Positions 25,500 to 35,700 of a DNA stretch of 52,332 nt are shown here, one piece after another. This DNA comes from Flavobacterium bizetiae (GTDB lineage: Bacteria > Bacteroidota > Bacteroidia > Flavobacteriales > Flavobacteriaceae), in assembly GCF_902804475.1 (NCBI RefSeq), contig NZ_CADCSU010000091.1, positions 1-52,332 on the forward strand, written 5' to 3'. Both the position numbers and the translations under genes were made by a program. The notes under the pieces are model-generated. The model was not told where the DNA came from, did no database searches, and saw only the letters and a program-made list of their open reading frames with translations. Within the stretch, counting starts at the first letter, position 1, and each line of letters opens with the position of its first letter.

Positions 25500-25843
25500 A
25501 ATTTTAACATGCTGCATTACAGCAAGGTAGATTGTTAAATTTATTAAAATTTAATATAATTCGCACAAAAACAGGGGCTTAGATGCAAATATTTGACAAA
25601 AGTATATGTTTTTTGTAAAAAAACAAGATTTAAAGTAAAAAAGAGCAAAAAAACCTAAAATTACTTTTTAACGTAAGAATAGACCCAAAAAAAAGCAATT
25701 TTTCATTTAATTATCTACGTATTATTTTACAATTTAAAACTCCAACACAAATGATTTTTAACTTAGAAAAACAACTAATTAATTAACGAACAACAGATTA
25801 AAGATTTTTCAGACAAAATAATTCATTTAAAAAAAATCAAAAA
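25500..25843. other. AT-rich spacer, no feature recognised
   Basis: About 340 bases, extremely A/T-rich with homopolymer runs. It must contain the promoter of the small secreted protein gene on the minus strand, but I see no clear TAnnTTTG match, RNA fold or coding frame. The terminator of the adjacent tRNA begins at 25844. Confidence 0.5.
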
Positions 25844-25875
25844 AAAATGCCTTTACATTTCTGTAAAGGCATTTT
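25844..25875 (-). terminator. Terminator of the CAU tRNA
   Basis: Perfect 14-bp stem AAAATGCCTTTACA (25844-25857), loop TTTC, arm TGTAAAGGCATTTT (25862-25875); on the minus strand a T-run follows. It is 3 bases from the tRNA end. Confidence 0.9.
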
Positions 25876-25878
25876 ATG

Positions 25879-25952
25879 TGGTCCCACCTGGGCTCGAACC
25901 AGGGACCACCTGATTATGAGTCAGGTGCTCTAACCAGCTGAGCTATAGGACC
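25879..25952 (-). tRNA. tRNA with anticodon CAU (tRNA-Ile2 or elongator tRNA-Met)
   Basis: On the minus strand the acceptor GGTCCTA pairs with TGGGACC (one T-G), D stem GCTC/GAGC, anticodon stem CCTGA/TCAGG with loop CTCATAA (anticodon CAU), T stem CCTGG/CCAGG and loop TTCGAGC, discriminator A; no encoded CCA. It lacks the three G-C pairs of the initiator and has a paired first base, so it is not tRNA-fMet. Whether C34 is modified to lysidine (isoleucine) or left as methionine cannot be decided from the gene alone. Confidence 0.92.
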
Positions 25953-26098
25953 GGTTTGAGGATGCAATATTACTACTATTTTTAATTCACTCCAAATATT
26001 TTGGGATATGATTTCTAATTAATTTCAAATAATAGTCAGTCTTTTTAGAACATAATTGATTTTCAACCTCTTATTTCGCTTCTTTAAAAGATATTTTT

Positions 26099-26503
26099 TT
26101 ATTTAATTTCCTGACAAAGCTCAACCAAAACGCCATTTGTGTTTTTTGGATGCAAAAAAACCACTAATTTATTGTCAGCACCTTTCTTTGGAGCTTCATT
26201 TATCAACACAAAACCTTCGTTTTTTAGACGCTCGATCTCAACATGAATATCTTCGACGTCAAAAGCGATGTGATGAATTCCCTCTCCTTTTTTTTCTAAA
26301 AACTTAGCAATAGGACTTTCGGGATTTGTTGCCATCAAAAGTTCAATTTTATTAGTTCCGGTTTGAAAAAACGAAGTCAGAACTCCTTCACTTTCAACTT
26401 CTTCTTCTTTATAGGAAGGAACGCCTAATAACTTTTCGAACAAAATATTAGCATCCTCCATGTTTTTAACCGCAATTCCGATATGTTCAATTTTATTTAC
26501 CAT
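26099..26503 (-). CDS. mce: Methylmalonyl-CoA epimerase (VOC family)
   Basis: 134 residues, the standard length. Metal ligands of the vicinal-oxygen-chelate fold are visible in IEHIGIAVKN, IELLMA, GIHHIAFDV and VLVELCQE. It interconverts (R)- and (S)-methylmalonyl-CoA between methylmalonyl-CoA mutase and propionyl-CoA carboxylase in propionate and branched-chain catabolism. It is preceded on the same strand by the 790-residue gene with 12 bp between, probably in one transcript, although the functions look unrelated. Confidence 0.92.
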   Translation of the reverse strand: MVNKIEHIGIAVKNMEDANILFEKLLGVPSYKEEEVESEGVLTSFFQTGTNKIELLMATNPESPIAKFLEKKGEGIHHIAFDVEDIHVEIERLKNEGFVLINEAPKKGADNKLVVFLHPKNTNGVLVELCQEIK

Positions 26504-26515
26504 CTTAAAAATAAT

Positions 26516-28888
26516 TTACTGATTAACATACGTATTAAAATAACCACATTCGGCGATTACATCCTGATAATATTTAGTATCTGAGTAATCTTTCTTTAAA
26601 GCTTTAAAACCGCTCCAGGCAATAAAATTAATTTTATCATCATTTGCTTCCCACCAATTTTTCAGATCATTATACTTATTATTATAATAGTCGTTACGCT
26701 CACATTTTGCCAGCATATAAATACATTTTGCTTTTTGTTCTTTTGTAGTCGCCGCTTCAAAAGCTTTTTGATAATACATTTTAGGAACATCACAATTGGT
26801 AATCATTTTTTTCATTGAATCTCTAAATGAATAAGGATTCGAACCATAACCTACAATACTAATTTCATAGAAAGTTCTTCCATTTCCAAAATGACTAATA
26901 TTATAAAACGCATTTCCTAACAACAAACTATTGGTATAAACATCTTCTTTTTGAGCCAGTTTATCCTGCATTGCTTTTACCGTATTCAAAAATTCAAGTT
27001 GCGAGTATTTCTTCTTTTGTGGCGCCGAATGATCACAATCGTGGCAATCTTTAATATTTCCGTTAAACGGATTTCCTAAAAAAGTATAATACTGAACCGA
27101 ATCTGTTTGTTGAATAAAAGTAATCGCTTCAGAAATTTTATTTTTGAATGTTGCCTGAACTGCCTGAAAATTATTAATATCTTTTAATTTCAAATAATAA
27201 ATTCCAGCTCCAATTTTCTCAATTTCGGTTTTATTTGGCTTAGCCAAAAATCCTTTCATATCTAACAAATTCTTTTCATCATCATAAAAGGCATTTCCTC
27301 CTCCCCAATAATACAAATTAGAATGAGAATCACCTCCAAACAATTCTACCATTACAGGATTTTGTTTTGCTCTATATAATGTAGCCAAATAGTTCTTGCT
27401 CCATTGTGCTGCATTTTGATAACGAAACTCCTGACCTTTATACGTTTTTGGAAGTTCCTGAAATAACCAATTCAAATCGGGTAAAATCGTTTTTTCGTTT
27501 TTATCTGTAAGCTTATCTATTTTACTCATGTTATTCACAAAACGAAGCAAACGCAATTGATAATTTGCCAGCTCAGTCTTCGGCATGGTTTTCTCCGCTT
27601 TATTCAGATTATTGTCTGCAGCAGCATAATCACCTTTCAAAGTCTGTAAATATCCCAGTGAAATATCCCATAAATATGGTTTTTCTGTATTTCCCGCTGC
27701 CGCAATTTTAGCTACTAAATCGAAAGCTTTTGCATTCATTTTAGCTTTATTCACCTCTCTGTTTTCGGCAACTGTTTGTTTCACAACAGGCGAATTATAA
27801 TCGTCAGCATTTGTTTTTACCTCAAATGAATTGTTGATGCTTTGCTCCTGATTATTCACCAATCGGGTTAGTAAATAATTAAGGTGCTCACTTTTTGGAT
27901 CTAAATCATAAATTTTTCCGATCGCCTGAGTTTCATCTTTATAATAACCATGAATTGCCCAAAGTGCTGCTTTTTCTTTATTACTTTTTGCCATTGCAAG
28001 AGACTTATTCCAATCGGCCTCATTTTGCGGATGAAAACTATACGCTGTCACAACTCTTAATTCAGGACATTTATCAAATACCTGCGCATATAAATAATTT
28101 GAAGTCGAATATTTTTTCTCTTGATGATTTATTCCTGCAACATACGCAAGCGCTCGGTAATACAAGGTGTTTTTTACTACAGAAGCTTCTGTTTTATTAA
28201 AAAATTCAATTGCTTTTTTCTTGTTACTACTATAAAAATAAGCTTTCATAGTAAGAAACCAATATCTGTTTTTTAAAAATGAATCGGCGGTTGTATTGTA
28301 AACATTCCCTATAGACTGAATCATTTTTAAATCATTAAAAGTTTTGGCCACAACAGGATCATAGCTCCAATAATCACTATTAATAGATACCGTTTCTATC
28401 TTTTGTGCCAAATACAAAAACTCAACAAAGCTTTTTACTTTAGCATCTTTTAAATCAATCTTTTTACCCCATTTTAATGAAGTTGGATTCTCTTTTTTAT
28501 TTTTAAAGAAAACATGAAGTTGCGAAATATCTGTTTTATTTTGAGGTACTTTTTTCTCTGAAGAATATCTTGTCGTTTCTTCTCCAATTAGAAAATAACT
28601 TACGGTTGTAGTATCAACTTTTCCTTTTAGATAATTTGCCCAATCTGATTTTATATTTTTATTGAAACGCGAGTTGTGCTCGGTATCAAAACCAATTCCA
28701 TAAAAAATAGCGCCTGATAAAAAAAGCGGTGAATACGATTTATCCGTAAATGTTTCTGGTGTAAAATTAGAGTTGTAACCAAATAAATCCCAGTCATCTC
28801 CTCCTCCACAAGCATAAATAACACCATATACAAAAAGTAAAACAGCACTAGAAACAAGAAATAACTTGTTTAAAAATATTCTTTTCAT
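26516..28888 (-). CDS. Large secreted or membrane-anchored protein, unknown, TPR-like
   Basis: 790 residues. An N-terminal hydrophobic segment (LFLVSSAVLLFVYGVIYA) is followed at once by CGGGDDWD, so it is either a lipoprotein-like or a signal-peptide protein; the Cys lacks a classical lipobox Leu. The next block, SNFTPETFTDKSYSPLFLSG, is distinctive. The middle and C-terminal parts (about 200-790) are helical with repeated aromatic/alanine patterns such as YFEALAYVAG-like turns that suggest TPR repeats, plus NIKDCHDCDHSAPQ, a Cys/His cluster near residue 620. I recognise no named family. It overlaps the preceding lipoprotein gene by 41 bp, so the pair is surely co-expressed. Confidence 0.75.
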   Translation of the reverse strand: MKRIFLNKLFLVSSAVLLFVYGVIYACGGGDDWDLFGYNSNFTPETFTDKSYSPLFLSGAIFYGIGFDTEHNSRFNKNIKSDWANYLKGKVDTTTVSYFLIGEETTRYSSEKKVPQNKTDISQLHVFFKNKKENPTSLKWGKKIDLKDAKVKSFVEFLYLAQKIETVSINSDYWSYDPVVAKTFNDLKMIQSIGNVYNTTADSFLKNRYWFLTMKAYFYSSNKKKAIEFFNKTEASVVKNTLYYRALAYVAGINHQEKKYSTSNYLYAQVFDKCPELRVVTAYSFHPQNEADWNKSLAMAKSNKEKAALWAIHGYYKDETQAIGKIYDLDPKSEHLNYLLTRLVNNQEQSINNSFEVKTNADDYNSPVVKQTVAENREVNKAKMNAKAFDLVAKIAAAGNTEKPYLWDISLGYLQTLKGDYAAADNNLNKAEKTMPKTELANYQLRLLRFVNNMSKIDKLTDKNEKTILPDLNWLFQELPKTYKGQEFRYQNAAQWSKNYLATLYRAKQNPVMVELFGGDSHSNLYYWGGGNAFYDDEKNLLDMKGFLAKPNKTEIEKIGAGIYYLKLKDINNFQAVQATFKNKISEAITFIQQTDSVQYYTFLGNPFNGNIKDCHDCDHSAPQKKKYSQLEFLNTVKAMQDKLAQKEDVYTNSLLLGNAFYNISHFGNGRTFYEISIVGYGSNPYSFRDSMKKMITNCDVPKMYYQKAFEAATTKEQKAKCIYMLAKCERNDYYNNKYNDLKNWWEANDDKINFIAWSGFKALKKDYSDTKYYQDVIAECGYFNTYVNQ

Positions 28889-29852
28889 AGTTTTTAATAT
28901 TGAATTCGTCTAAATCGTAAAATATAATTTCTCTTGGAGCCTGTACCAGATTTTCATCTAAATCATTAGCCATCTCTTTTAAATCTTTTGCAGAAATTGC
29001 TTCTATTTTCAGCAAGTCATCTTCCTCATAGAAAATGCCATTTTTATAATTGGATTTTTTCACCTTAAAAAAAATGGTTCCTGTTTTCTCAAAATTAGAA
29101 TCTTTTTCCAGTTCGCTAACATTTAGTTTTGACCGCAAACCAATTACTTTCTGATCTCTAATATGCACTCCCCATGAATAAATTGGCAAAGCAAAATCAA
29201 GGTGCAACGGATATTTTTTTAAACTCTCAAGATATCTTTCAGCGATTTTTTTACTGTAAATTGAGTTTTCAGCATCTGGCGCAATCGTTCCCATATTATA
29301 ATACATCAAAACTCCGGAATCGACATTTGGGATTTTCGTTTTCTTAAAATATTTTACCTGATGCAATCTAATTGTTGACGAAAGCTTTTTATGCGAAAGT
29401 TGTTTAAATCGTTCAATAAATTTAAGATAATGATCTTTACTTTTTAAAGTCCAGTCACAATCTATTTGAATCTCCTGACATGAAATTTTATTCTTTGCAT
29501 TGATTTCCTCAACCAGACGAATTGTTTTCTGAGCCAGATCATCAATATCAAGATTAGGCAACAGCATGACTTTATTTTGAATAAAAACTACGGGAACAAT
29601 ATCAAAAGCATTGCTGTTTTCCTGAAAACGAATAGGACTTATTGGGATTGGTTCTTTAGTTTGGGGATGCAAACCTATATCAAAATAGCGAATATAAAGC
29701 TTACTCACTTCGTTATCCAGCAAAACTTCTTTCTCTGTTGGAGATAATTTAAAAATGGTTTTCCAATAATAAAAAGCTACGATTGGCTTTTCATTTTTAC
29801 CACAAGAAATCAGTAAAAGGAATAATAAACCAACGAAAAATCTTTTTGTCAA
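28848..29852 (-). CDS. Predicted lipoprotein, unknown (possible TIM-barrel)
   Basis: 334 residues with lipobox LLISC (Cys17), followed by GKNEKP. The domain alternates strands and helices (SKLYIRYFDIG, DIVPVVFIQN, CQEIQIDCDWT, KLSSTIRLHQ, GVLMYYNMG, LDFALPIYSWG), the sequence rhythm of a TIM barrel as found in glycoside-hydrolase-like DUF families. EIQIDCDWT and YYNMG sit where active-site residues would be. No known family can be asserted. Its end overlaps the start of the 790-residue gene by 41 bp, longer than usual for coupling, but both frames are open and start with convincing export signals. Confidence 0.7.
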   Translation of the reverse strand: MTKRFFVGLLFLLLISCGKNEKPIVAFYYWKTIFKLSPTEKEVLLDNEVSKLYIRYFDIGLHPQTKEPIPISPIRFQENSNAFDIVPVVFIQNKVMLLPNLDIDDLAQKTIRLVEEINAKNKISCQEIQIDCDWTLKSKDHYLKFIERFKQLSHKKLSSTIRLHQVKYFKKTKIPNVDSGVLMYYNMGTIAPDAENSIYSKKIAERYLESLKKYPLHLDFALPIYSWGVHIRDQKVIGLRSKLNVSELEKDSNFEKTGTIFFKVKKSNYKNGIFYEEDDLLKIEAISAKDLKEMANDLDENLVQAPREIIFYDLDEFNIKNYEKNIFKQVISCF

Positions 29853-30026
29853 AACTGGGAAAAATTATATTTGAAATCAAAAGTAAGAAATTATATCATG
29901 GCGATGATTTCAAATTCAAAAAAAATAGAGAAACAAATGAAAGCTGTAAATCCTAATAAATGGATAAAAAATTTCAATTAAAGCAAATATAATCGTTATT
30001 TTGTGCAATCAAATTCAGAAAACATT

Positions 30027-31715
30027 ATGTTGAAAAACAACTTCAGATATATTTCATTTTTACTGGTATTTTTAATGTTGAGTTGCGCCAAGCGAGGCAG
30101 CATTACCGGCGGATTAAAAGACACTCTTGCCCCGGTTTTAAAATACAGTTCTCCAAAAAACATGACCACTAATTTTGAAGGTAATGAAATCATTTTAGGA
30201 TTTGATGAATATGTAAAGCTTAAAAACCTGAACAAACAGCTTATTATTTCGCCTCCGATGAAACATGAGCCGTTGATTTTACCAACAACTGCAAGTAAAG
30301 TTATCACGATAAAAATAAAAGATACTTTACAGCCCAACACAACTTACAGCTTTAACTTCGGGCAAAGTATTGCGGACAATAATGAAGGTAACGCCATCAA
30401 TCAGTTCAAATACATTTTCTCAACAGGACCATATATTGACTCGCTTTCGATTAGCGGACAAATTAAAGATGCTTACGAAAAAAATGTAGACAATTTTGTT
30501 TCTGTAATGCTTTATGAGGTAAATGACACTTTTAAAGATTCTTTAATTTACAAACAAAGCCCGAGATATATTACCAATACTTTGGATAGTTTAAGAACTT
30601 TTAAGTTAGAAAATTTAAAAGCCGGAAAATATCTATTGGTTGCATTGAAAGACAAAGGCGGTAATAACAGATACAATCCAAAAGATGATAAAATTGGATT
30701 TCTTAAACATTATATCACAGTTCCAAACGATACTATATTTGAATTAGAATTGTTTAAAGAAGTACTTCCGCTTAAAACATTCAAACCTATTCAGGCATCA
30801 GGAAACAGATTATATCTTCCTTATGAAGGCAAACAGGATTTTAAAACTTCTAAACCTAAAATTGTTCTTAAACACAATAATGAAGTTTTAGAAACTATCG
30901 TGACGGCTTTTCCTAAAAAAGATTCCTTACAAATTTGGTACAAACCTATAAAAGCAGATTCATTATCGCTGGAAGTAAGCAAAGACAATTACAACAAAAA
31001 GTTTTCTTTTAAAGTAAAAGATCAAAAGAAAGATACTCTGAATATTACTGCATTACAAAACGGAGTGATTAATTTCAGAGACCGTTTTACATTAGAATCC
31101 TCAACACCATTGGTTAAATTTGATAAATCAAAAATCAGATTAGTCAATAAAGATTCTGTTGCTGTAGACTTTACCACAGAATACAATGAATTTGAACAAA
31201 AGCTATATGTAGACTTTAAAAAAGAACCGGTCGAAAAATACAATGTTACCTTTTTTCCGGGTGCCTTGACGGATTTTTATGAAAAGACAAACGATACTTT
31301 AGCTTATAAATTAACCACCAAAGAACATTCTGACTACGGAAATCTTGTTTTGAATTTACAAAACGTAAAACGTTTTCCTATCATAGTTGAAGCCACTAAT
31401 GCAAAGGGAGATGTTGTGTATGCAAGTGATTACTCTGAAGGAAAAACCAAACTTGAATTTAATTTAATGGTTCCCGACAAATTTACCATTCGAATTATAT
31501 ACGACGACAATAAAAACAAAAAGTACGATTCAGGAAACTTTTTGAATAAAACCTATGCCGAAGAAGTGTTTTACTACCAAACAGAAGTTGATGTACGAAC
31601 GAATTGGGATGTAGATCAAGCCATAGATTTAAGCGTTCCGTTTAGTCCCGAAGTAGAAAAGAAGAAAATAGAGAAAAAGAAAAAAGAAGACGCCAAGAAG
31701 CGAACCGCATTCTAG
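30027..31715 (+). CDS. Lipoprotein with N-terminal Ig-like (Big_5) domain
   Basis: 562 residues from the ATG at 30027 (MLKNNFRYISFLLVFLMLSC), chosen because it gives a lipoprotein signal with lipobox LMLSC; an in-frame start at 30003 would add eight residues. Residues about 30-130 (SPKNMTTNFEGNEIILGFDE ... PNTTYSFNFG) match the SbsA/Big_5 Ig-like fold common in Bacteroidota surface proteins; the rest is beta-rich with a second repeat-like part, and the end is very basic (KKKIEKKKKEDAKK). Its function is unknown; outer-membrane location is likely. It ends 4 bp into the convergent amidase gene. Confidence 0.8.
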   Translation: MLKNNFRYISFLLVFLMLSCAKRGSITGGLKDTLAPVLKYSSPKNMTTNFEGNEIILGFDEYVKLKNLNKQLIISPPMKHEPLILPTTASKVITIKIKDTLQPNTTYSFNFGQSIADNNEGNAINQFKYIFSTGPYIDSLSISGQIKDAYEKNVDNFVSVMLYEVNDTFKDSLIYKQSPRYITNTLDSLRTFKLENLKAGKYLLVALKDKGGNNRYNPKDDKIGFLKHYITVPNDTIFELELFKEVLPLKTFKPIQASGNRLYLPYEGKQDFKTSKPKIVLKHNNEVLETIVTAFPKKDSLQIWYKPIKADSLSLEVSKDNYNKKFSFKVKDQKKDTLNITALQNGVINFRDRFTLESSTPLVKFDKSKIRLVNKDSVAVDFTTEYNEFEQKLYVDFKKEPVEKYNVTFFPGALTDFYEKTNDTLAYKLTTKEHSDYGNLVLNLQNVKRFPIIVEATNAKGDVVYASDYSEGKTKLEFNLMVPDKFTIRIIYDDNKNKKYDSGNFLNKTYAEEVFYYQTEVDVRTNWDVDQAIDLSVPFSPEVEKKKIEKKKKEDAKKRTAF

Positions 31716-32479
31716 ATTTTAATCTCGAAAATATCTTTATCACTTAAAAAATCGAGTTTTTCCCGAGTTTCCAGCATGATCTTTTTATCTAATTCAACGA
31801 TAAAAACGGCTTCGGATTCTTGGGGTTCTAAAATAAAATTTCCCAGAAAATCAATCGCTTGCGAATGCCCAATGTGTTCGTAATTGTTGGCGTCTAGTCC
31901 TACTCTATTTACACCTACTACGTAACTTAAATTCTCAATTGCTCTTGCTTTTAGCAGGGAATCCCAGGCATTAGTACGCACTTTTGGCCAATTGGCAACG
32001 TATAAAAGCAGGTCATAATTTTCGACATTTCTGGCAAAAACCGGAAATCGTAAGTCGTAACAAACTTGCAGACAAATCTTCCAATCAAGATATTCTACAA
32101 TTACTTTTTTATTTCCGTTGGTATAGAATTTATCTTCTCCCGCAAGCGAAAACAAATGACGCTTGTCATAATACTGAATTTCTCCTGACGGAAAAACAAA
32201 CAGCATTCTGTTATAATACTTCTCATTTTCGACAATAATCAAACTTCCCGTAATGGCGAAGTTTTTTTGTTTTGCCAAAGATTGCAGCCACAAAACGGTT
32301 TCGCCTTTCATAGTTTCGGCAACTTCAACAGCATTCATAGTAAATCCTGTCGAAAACATTTCCGGAAGCACCACCAAATTAACCTCAGAATCGATCTGAT
32401 TTATTTTCGATTCAAAGTTTTTTCTGTTTCTCGAAGCGTCTTCCCAATAAAGATCTGATTGTATAATTGCGATTTTCAT
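31712..32479 (-). CDS. Nitrilase-superfamily amidohydrolase (omega-amidase YafV-like)
   Basis: 255 residues. The Glu-Lys-Cys catalytic triad is visible: Glu in VVLPEMFSTGF (about residue 40), Lys in YYDKRHLFS and Cys140 in CLQVCYDLRFPV. The YafV group hydrolyses omega-amides such as 2-oxoglutaramate and often pairs with a transaminase; none is beside it here. Cytosolic. It converges on the Ig-like lipoprotein gene with a 4-bp overlap of stops. 234 bp upstream the regulated susC promoter begins on the other strand. Confidence 0.88.
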   Translation of the reverse strand: MKIAIIQSDLYWEDASRNRKNFESKINQIDSEVNLVVLPEMFSTGFTMNAVEVAETMKGETVLWLQSLAKQKNFAITGSLIIVENEKYYNRMLFVFPSGEIQYYDKRHLFSLAGEDKFYTNGNKKVIVEYLDWKICLQVCYDLRFPVFARNVENYDLLLYVANWPKVRTNAWDSLLKARAIENLSYVVGVNRVGLDANNYEHIGHSQAIDFLGNFILEPQESEAVFIVELDKKIMLETREKLDFLSDKDIFEIKI

Positions 32480-32609
32480 ATTTCAAAAATACGAATTTTA
32501 AGATTAAAATATATTTTTATCAAAAAAGCATTATCTGCAAAATTTTCTCAAAACACCGCCAAAAATCAGACTTCTTTTAAGAATTAAAAATGCTTCACGA
32601 AAAAATATT

Positions 32610-32642
32610 GCAAAAAATATGCGCTTTGTGCAAAAAATATGC
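32610..32642. promoter_or_regulatory. Two candidate DeoR operators before susC
   Basis: GCA-N7-TGC dyads at 32610-32622 and 32630-32642 share the same 13 bases, GCAAAAAATATGC, and are exactly 20 bp apart, so they face the same side of the helix. The second continues to TGCAAA. The same dyad occurs at 44529-44541 and 44441-44453. The second site ends 20 bp before the TATATTTG -7 element, covering the -33 region, as a repressor site would. Confidence 0.6.
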
Positions 32643-32662
32643 AAATGTGAAAAATAAATTTT

Positions 32663-32670
32663 TATATTTG
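32663..32670 (+). promoter_or_regulatory. -7 promoter element of susC
   Basis: TATATTTG fits the Bacteroidota TAnnTTTG consensus and lies 43 bp before the susC start. A six-codon micro-ORF (32697-32717, MKTKQL) follows in the leader and overlaps the susC start codon as ATGA. Confidence 0.6.
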
Positions 32671-32713
32671 ATCGCCAATAAAAACCAAAAGAAAACATGA
32701 AAACCAAACAATT

Positions 32714-35700
32714 ATGAAAACAAAGCTAATTTCATTAGTGTTTATTGGGGGGATGATCTTCTCAGCAAATGCAAAAGAGGCTGCAATTAAAAAGCATCTC
32801 TTTGAACAAAAAAGCAATCAGACAGAAATTTCAGGCCAAGTAGTTGGTCAGGATGACGGAATGCCAATTGCCGGAGCAACGATTTATGCAAAAGGCAATA
32901 ATAAAATAGCTACCATAACTGACGAAACCGGAAAATTCAAACTAAATGTTCCGGAAAACGAAACTCACATCATCGTTACGTACATGGGTTATGCATCTTT
33001 AGAATATAAATTAGACAATACACAAAACTTAGTTATAAGCTTAAAACCTGCCGAAAATGTTTTAGATCAGGTTTTGGTAACAGCATTAGGAGTTAAAAAA
33101 AGCAGTAAATCTGTTGCCTATGCCGTAACAGAACTAAAAGGAACTGAATTTACAAAAGCGAAAGAAACCAATATCGCTAATGCATTAGTAGGTAAAATTG
33201 CAGGTGTAAACGTGAGCAGCACCGCAACTGGCCCTAACGGTTCAAGCAGAGTTGTAATAAGAGGTAACGGATCGCTAAACGGAAATAACCAGCCGATGTA
33301 TGTGGTTAACGATTTACCGATAGACAATACGCAACTAAACTTACCTGGAATTGGCAACGGACCAGGATCTACCAGAATAAACGTTGACCGAGGTGACGGA
33401 ACATCTGTTATCAACGCGGATGACATTAAAACCATCACTGTTTTAAAAGGTGGAACGGCAGCGGCATTATACGGTGCGAATGCTGCGAATGGTGTTATCT
33501 TGATTCAGACTAAAAGAGGTGCCGCTCAAAAAGGAATTGGAGTAGATTATAATACTTCTTTTACTTTTGAAACGCCATCGATCATACCAGATTGGCAATA
33601 TGAATATGGTTCTGGAGCACTTGGAAAAAAACCTACAACACAAGCCGAAGCTATAGCAGCAGGACGTTGGTCTTGGGGAGCTAAAATGGACGGAACAAAT
33701 GTGGTACAATTTGACGGAGTAGCGAGACCTTACGTTGCTCAAAAAAATAATATCAAGAACTTTTACGAAACGGGAACGACTTTCATCAATTCATTGGCTT
33801 TGTCTGGCGGAAATGAAAAAGCGACAGGACGTCTTTCTTTTTCGAACATGGACAATCAGGGCGTGGTACCAAACTCAGATTTTAATAGAAAAAGCATCAA
33901 TATTGCCAGCAACGTAAACCTAACAAACTGGTTAAAATTTGATGTTGTAGCACAGTACAATATCGAAAAATCAAATAACAGAGTTACGGTTTCTGATGCT
34001 GAGGCAAATCCAAACTGGGGAACTTACATGATTGCAAATACTGTAGACATTAGAAATCTTGCTCCCGGGTATGATGAAAATGGCGTAGAAGAAGCATGGA
34101 ATCCTGTTGCGGTAGCTACAAACCCTTATTTTGTGGTTAATAAAATTAAAAACAACGATACCAAAAATCGTTTTATCGGAATGTTGAATGTAAAATTAAA
34201 CTTTACACCAGAATTATTCCTTCAGGGTAGAATTGGTCAGGATTTTACAGATTATCAGTTCTTTGGATACATCCCAAAAACAACTTTAAACAATCCTGTA
34301 GGTTATGCTCAAGGTTCAAGAGTTAAAATATCGAATTTGAATTCTGAAGCAATTCTTAATTATACCAAGAAAAATATCGTTGATAATTTCTCTTTAAATG
34401 CTTTAATCGGAGTAAACTCACGCACCAATTTAAGAGACGAAACAAGATTTGAGGGTTCTAACTTTGTATTGGATGATTTTTATGCCATAAGCAATTTATC
34501 GACTCTTACTTACAGTTATCCTTACGGAAAAACAAAAACAAATTCGGTTTACGCGGCGGCAGATTTCGACTATAAAAATATCGTCTTTTTGAATGTTACC
34601 GGACGTCAGGATTGGTTTTCTACGCTTTCAAAAGACAACAATACTGTATTTTATCCATCGGTAGGAACAAGTATTATTGTTTCGGATATTGTGAAAATGC
34701 CAGAATTTATTTCGTTTGCAAAATTAAGAAGTTCATGGGCACAAGTGGGTGGAGCAACTCCGGATCCTTATGCATTGAACCAATCGTATTCGATGATTCA
34801 GGGCGGACACAACGGTCAGCAATTACAAGGACCAACAAGTTCAAGAGTTCCAAATCCTACTTTAAGTCCGTTGACTTCTACAACATTTGAGATTGGAACT
34901 GATTTAGGATTTTTCAATAATCGTTTGAATCTTGATTTTGCTTACTATAACCGTGCTACAACAAATGACATTGTCGAAACTACGATTTCAAACGCTTCAG
35001 GATCTAGCACCGCTTTATTGAATCTTGGAAAAATGAGAAATAAAGGGGTTGAAGTTTTATTGAGTGGAAAAATCATCAATTCAGAAAATTTCTCATGGGA
35101 CGCAAGTTTTAACGGATCTTACAACAAAAACACAGTTGAAGCCCTTACAGATCAGTTAAACTCAATTACAATGGCAACTTCTGTAAACGGATATGTAACG
35201 ATAACAAGTGATGTTGGACGCCCATATAGTATTATAAAAGGATACAAACCTCGCGTAGATGCAAAAGGAAATACAGTTTATAATGTAAGCGGAGGTTCTG
35301 CTACTATCGCGCAAGGTCCGCTTGAAGAATTAGGTCAGGGAGTTCACCCTTGGACAGCGGGAATTAGCAACGAATTCAAATACAAAAATATCTCATTCAG
35401 CTTTTTGATCGATGGTAAATTTGGAGGAAGTTTATATTCAGGAACGGATTTATACGGAACTCGTATGGGATTAACAAAATTAACGCTTGAAGGTCGTGAA
35501 AACGGTTTACCAATAAAAGGAGTTGATACAAACGGAAATCCTGTAGACATGGTAATTGCTCCTGAAAACTTAAGAACATACTATGATGGTTTAAGAAACA
35601 TTTCATCAACATTTGTATATGATGCAAGTTTTGTAAAATTAAGACAAATCATTCTTGGGTACGATTTACCTATTCAAAGAATCAAAGGATTATCAAAACT

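Noticed and set aside
25879..25952. Initiator tRNA-fMet
   Set aside because: The anticodon stem lacks the three consecutive G-C pairs and the first acceptor pair is formed.
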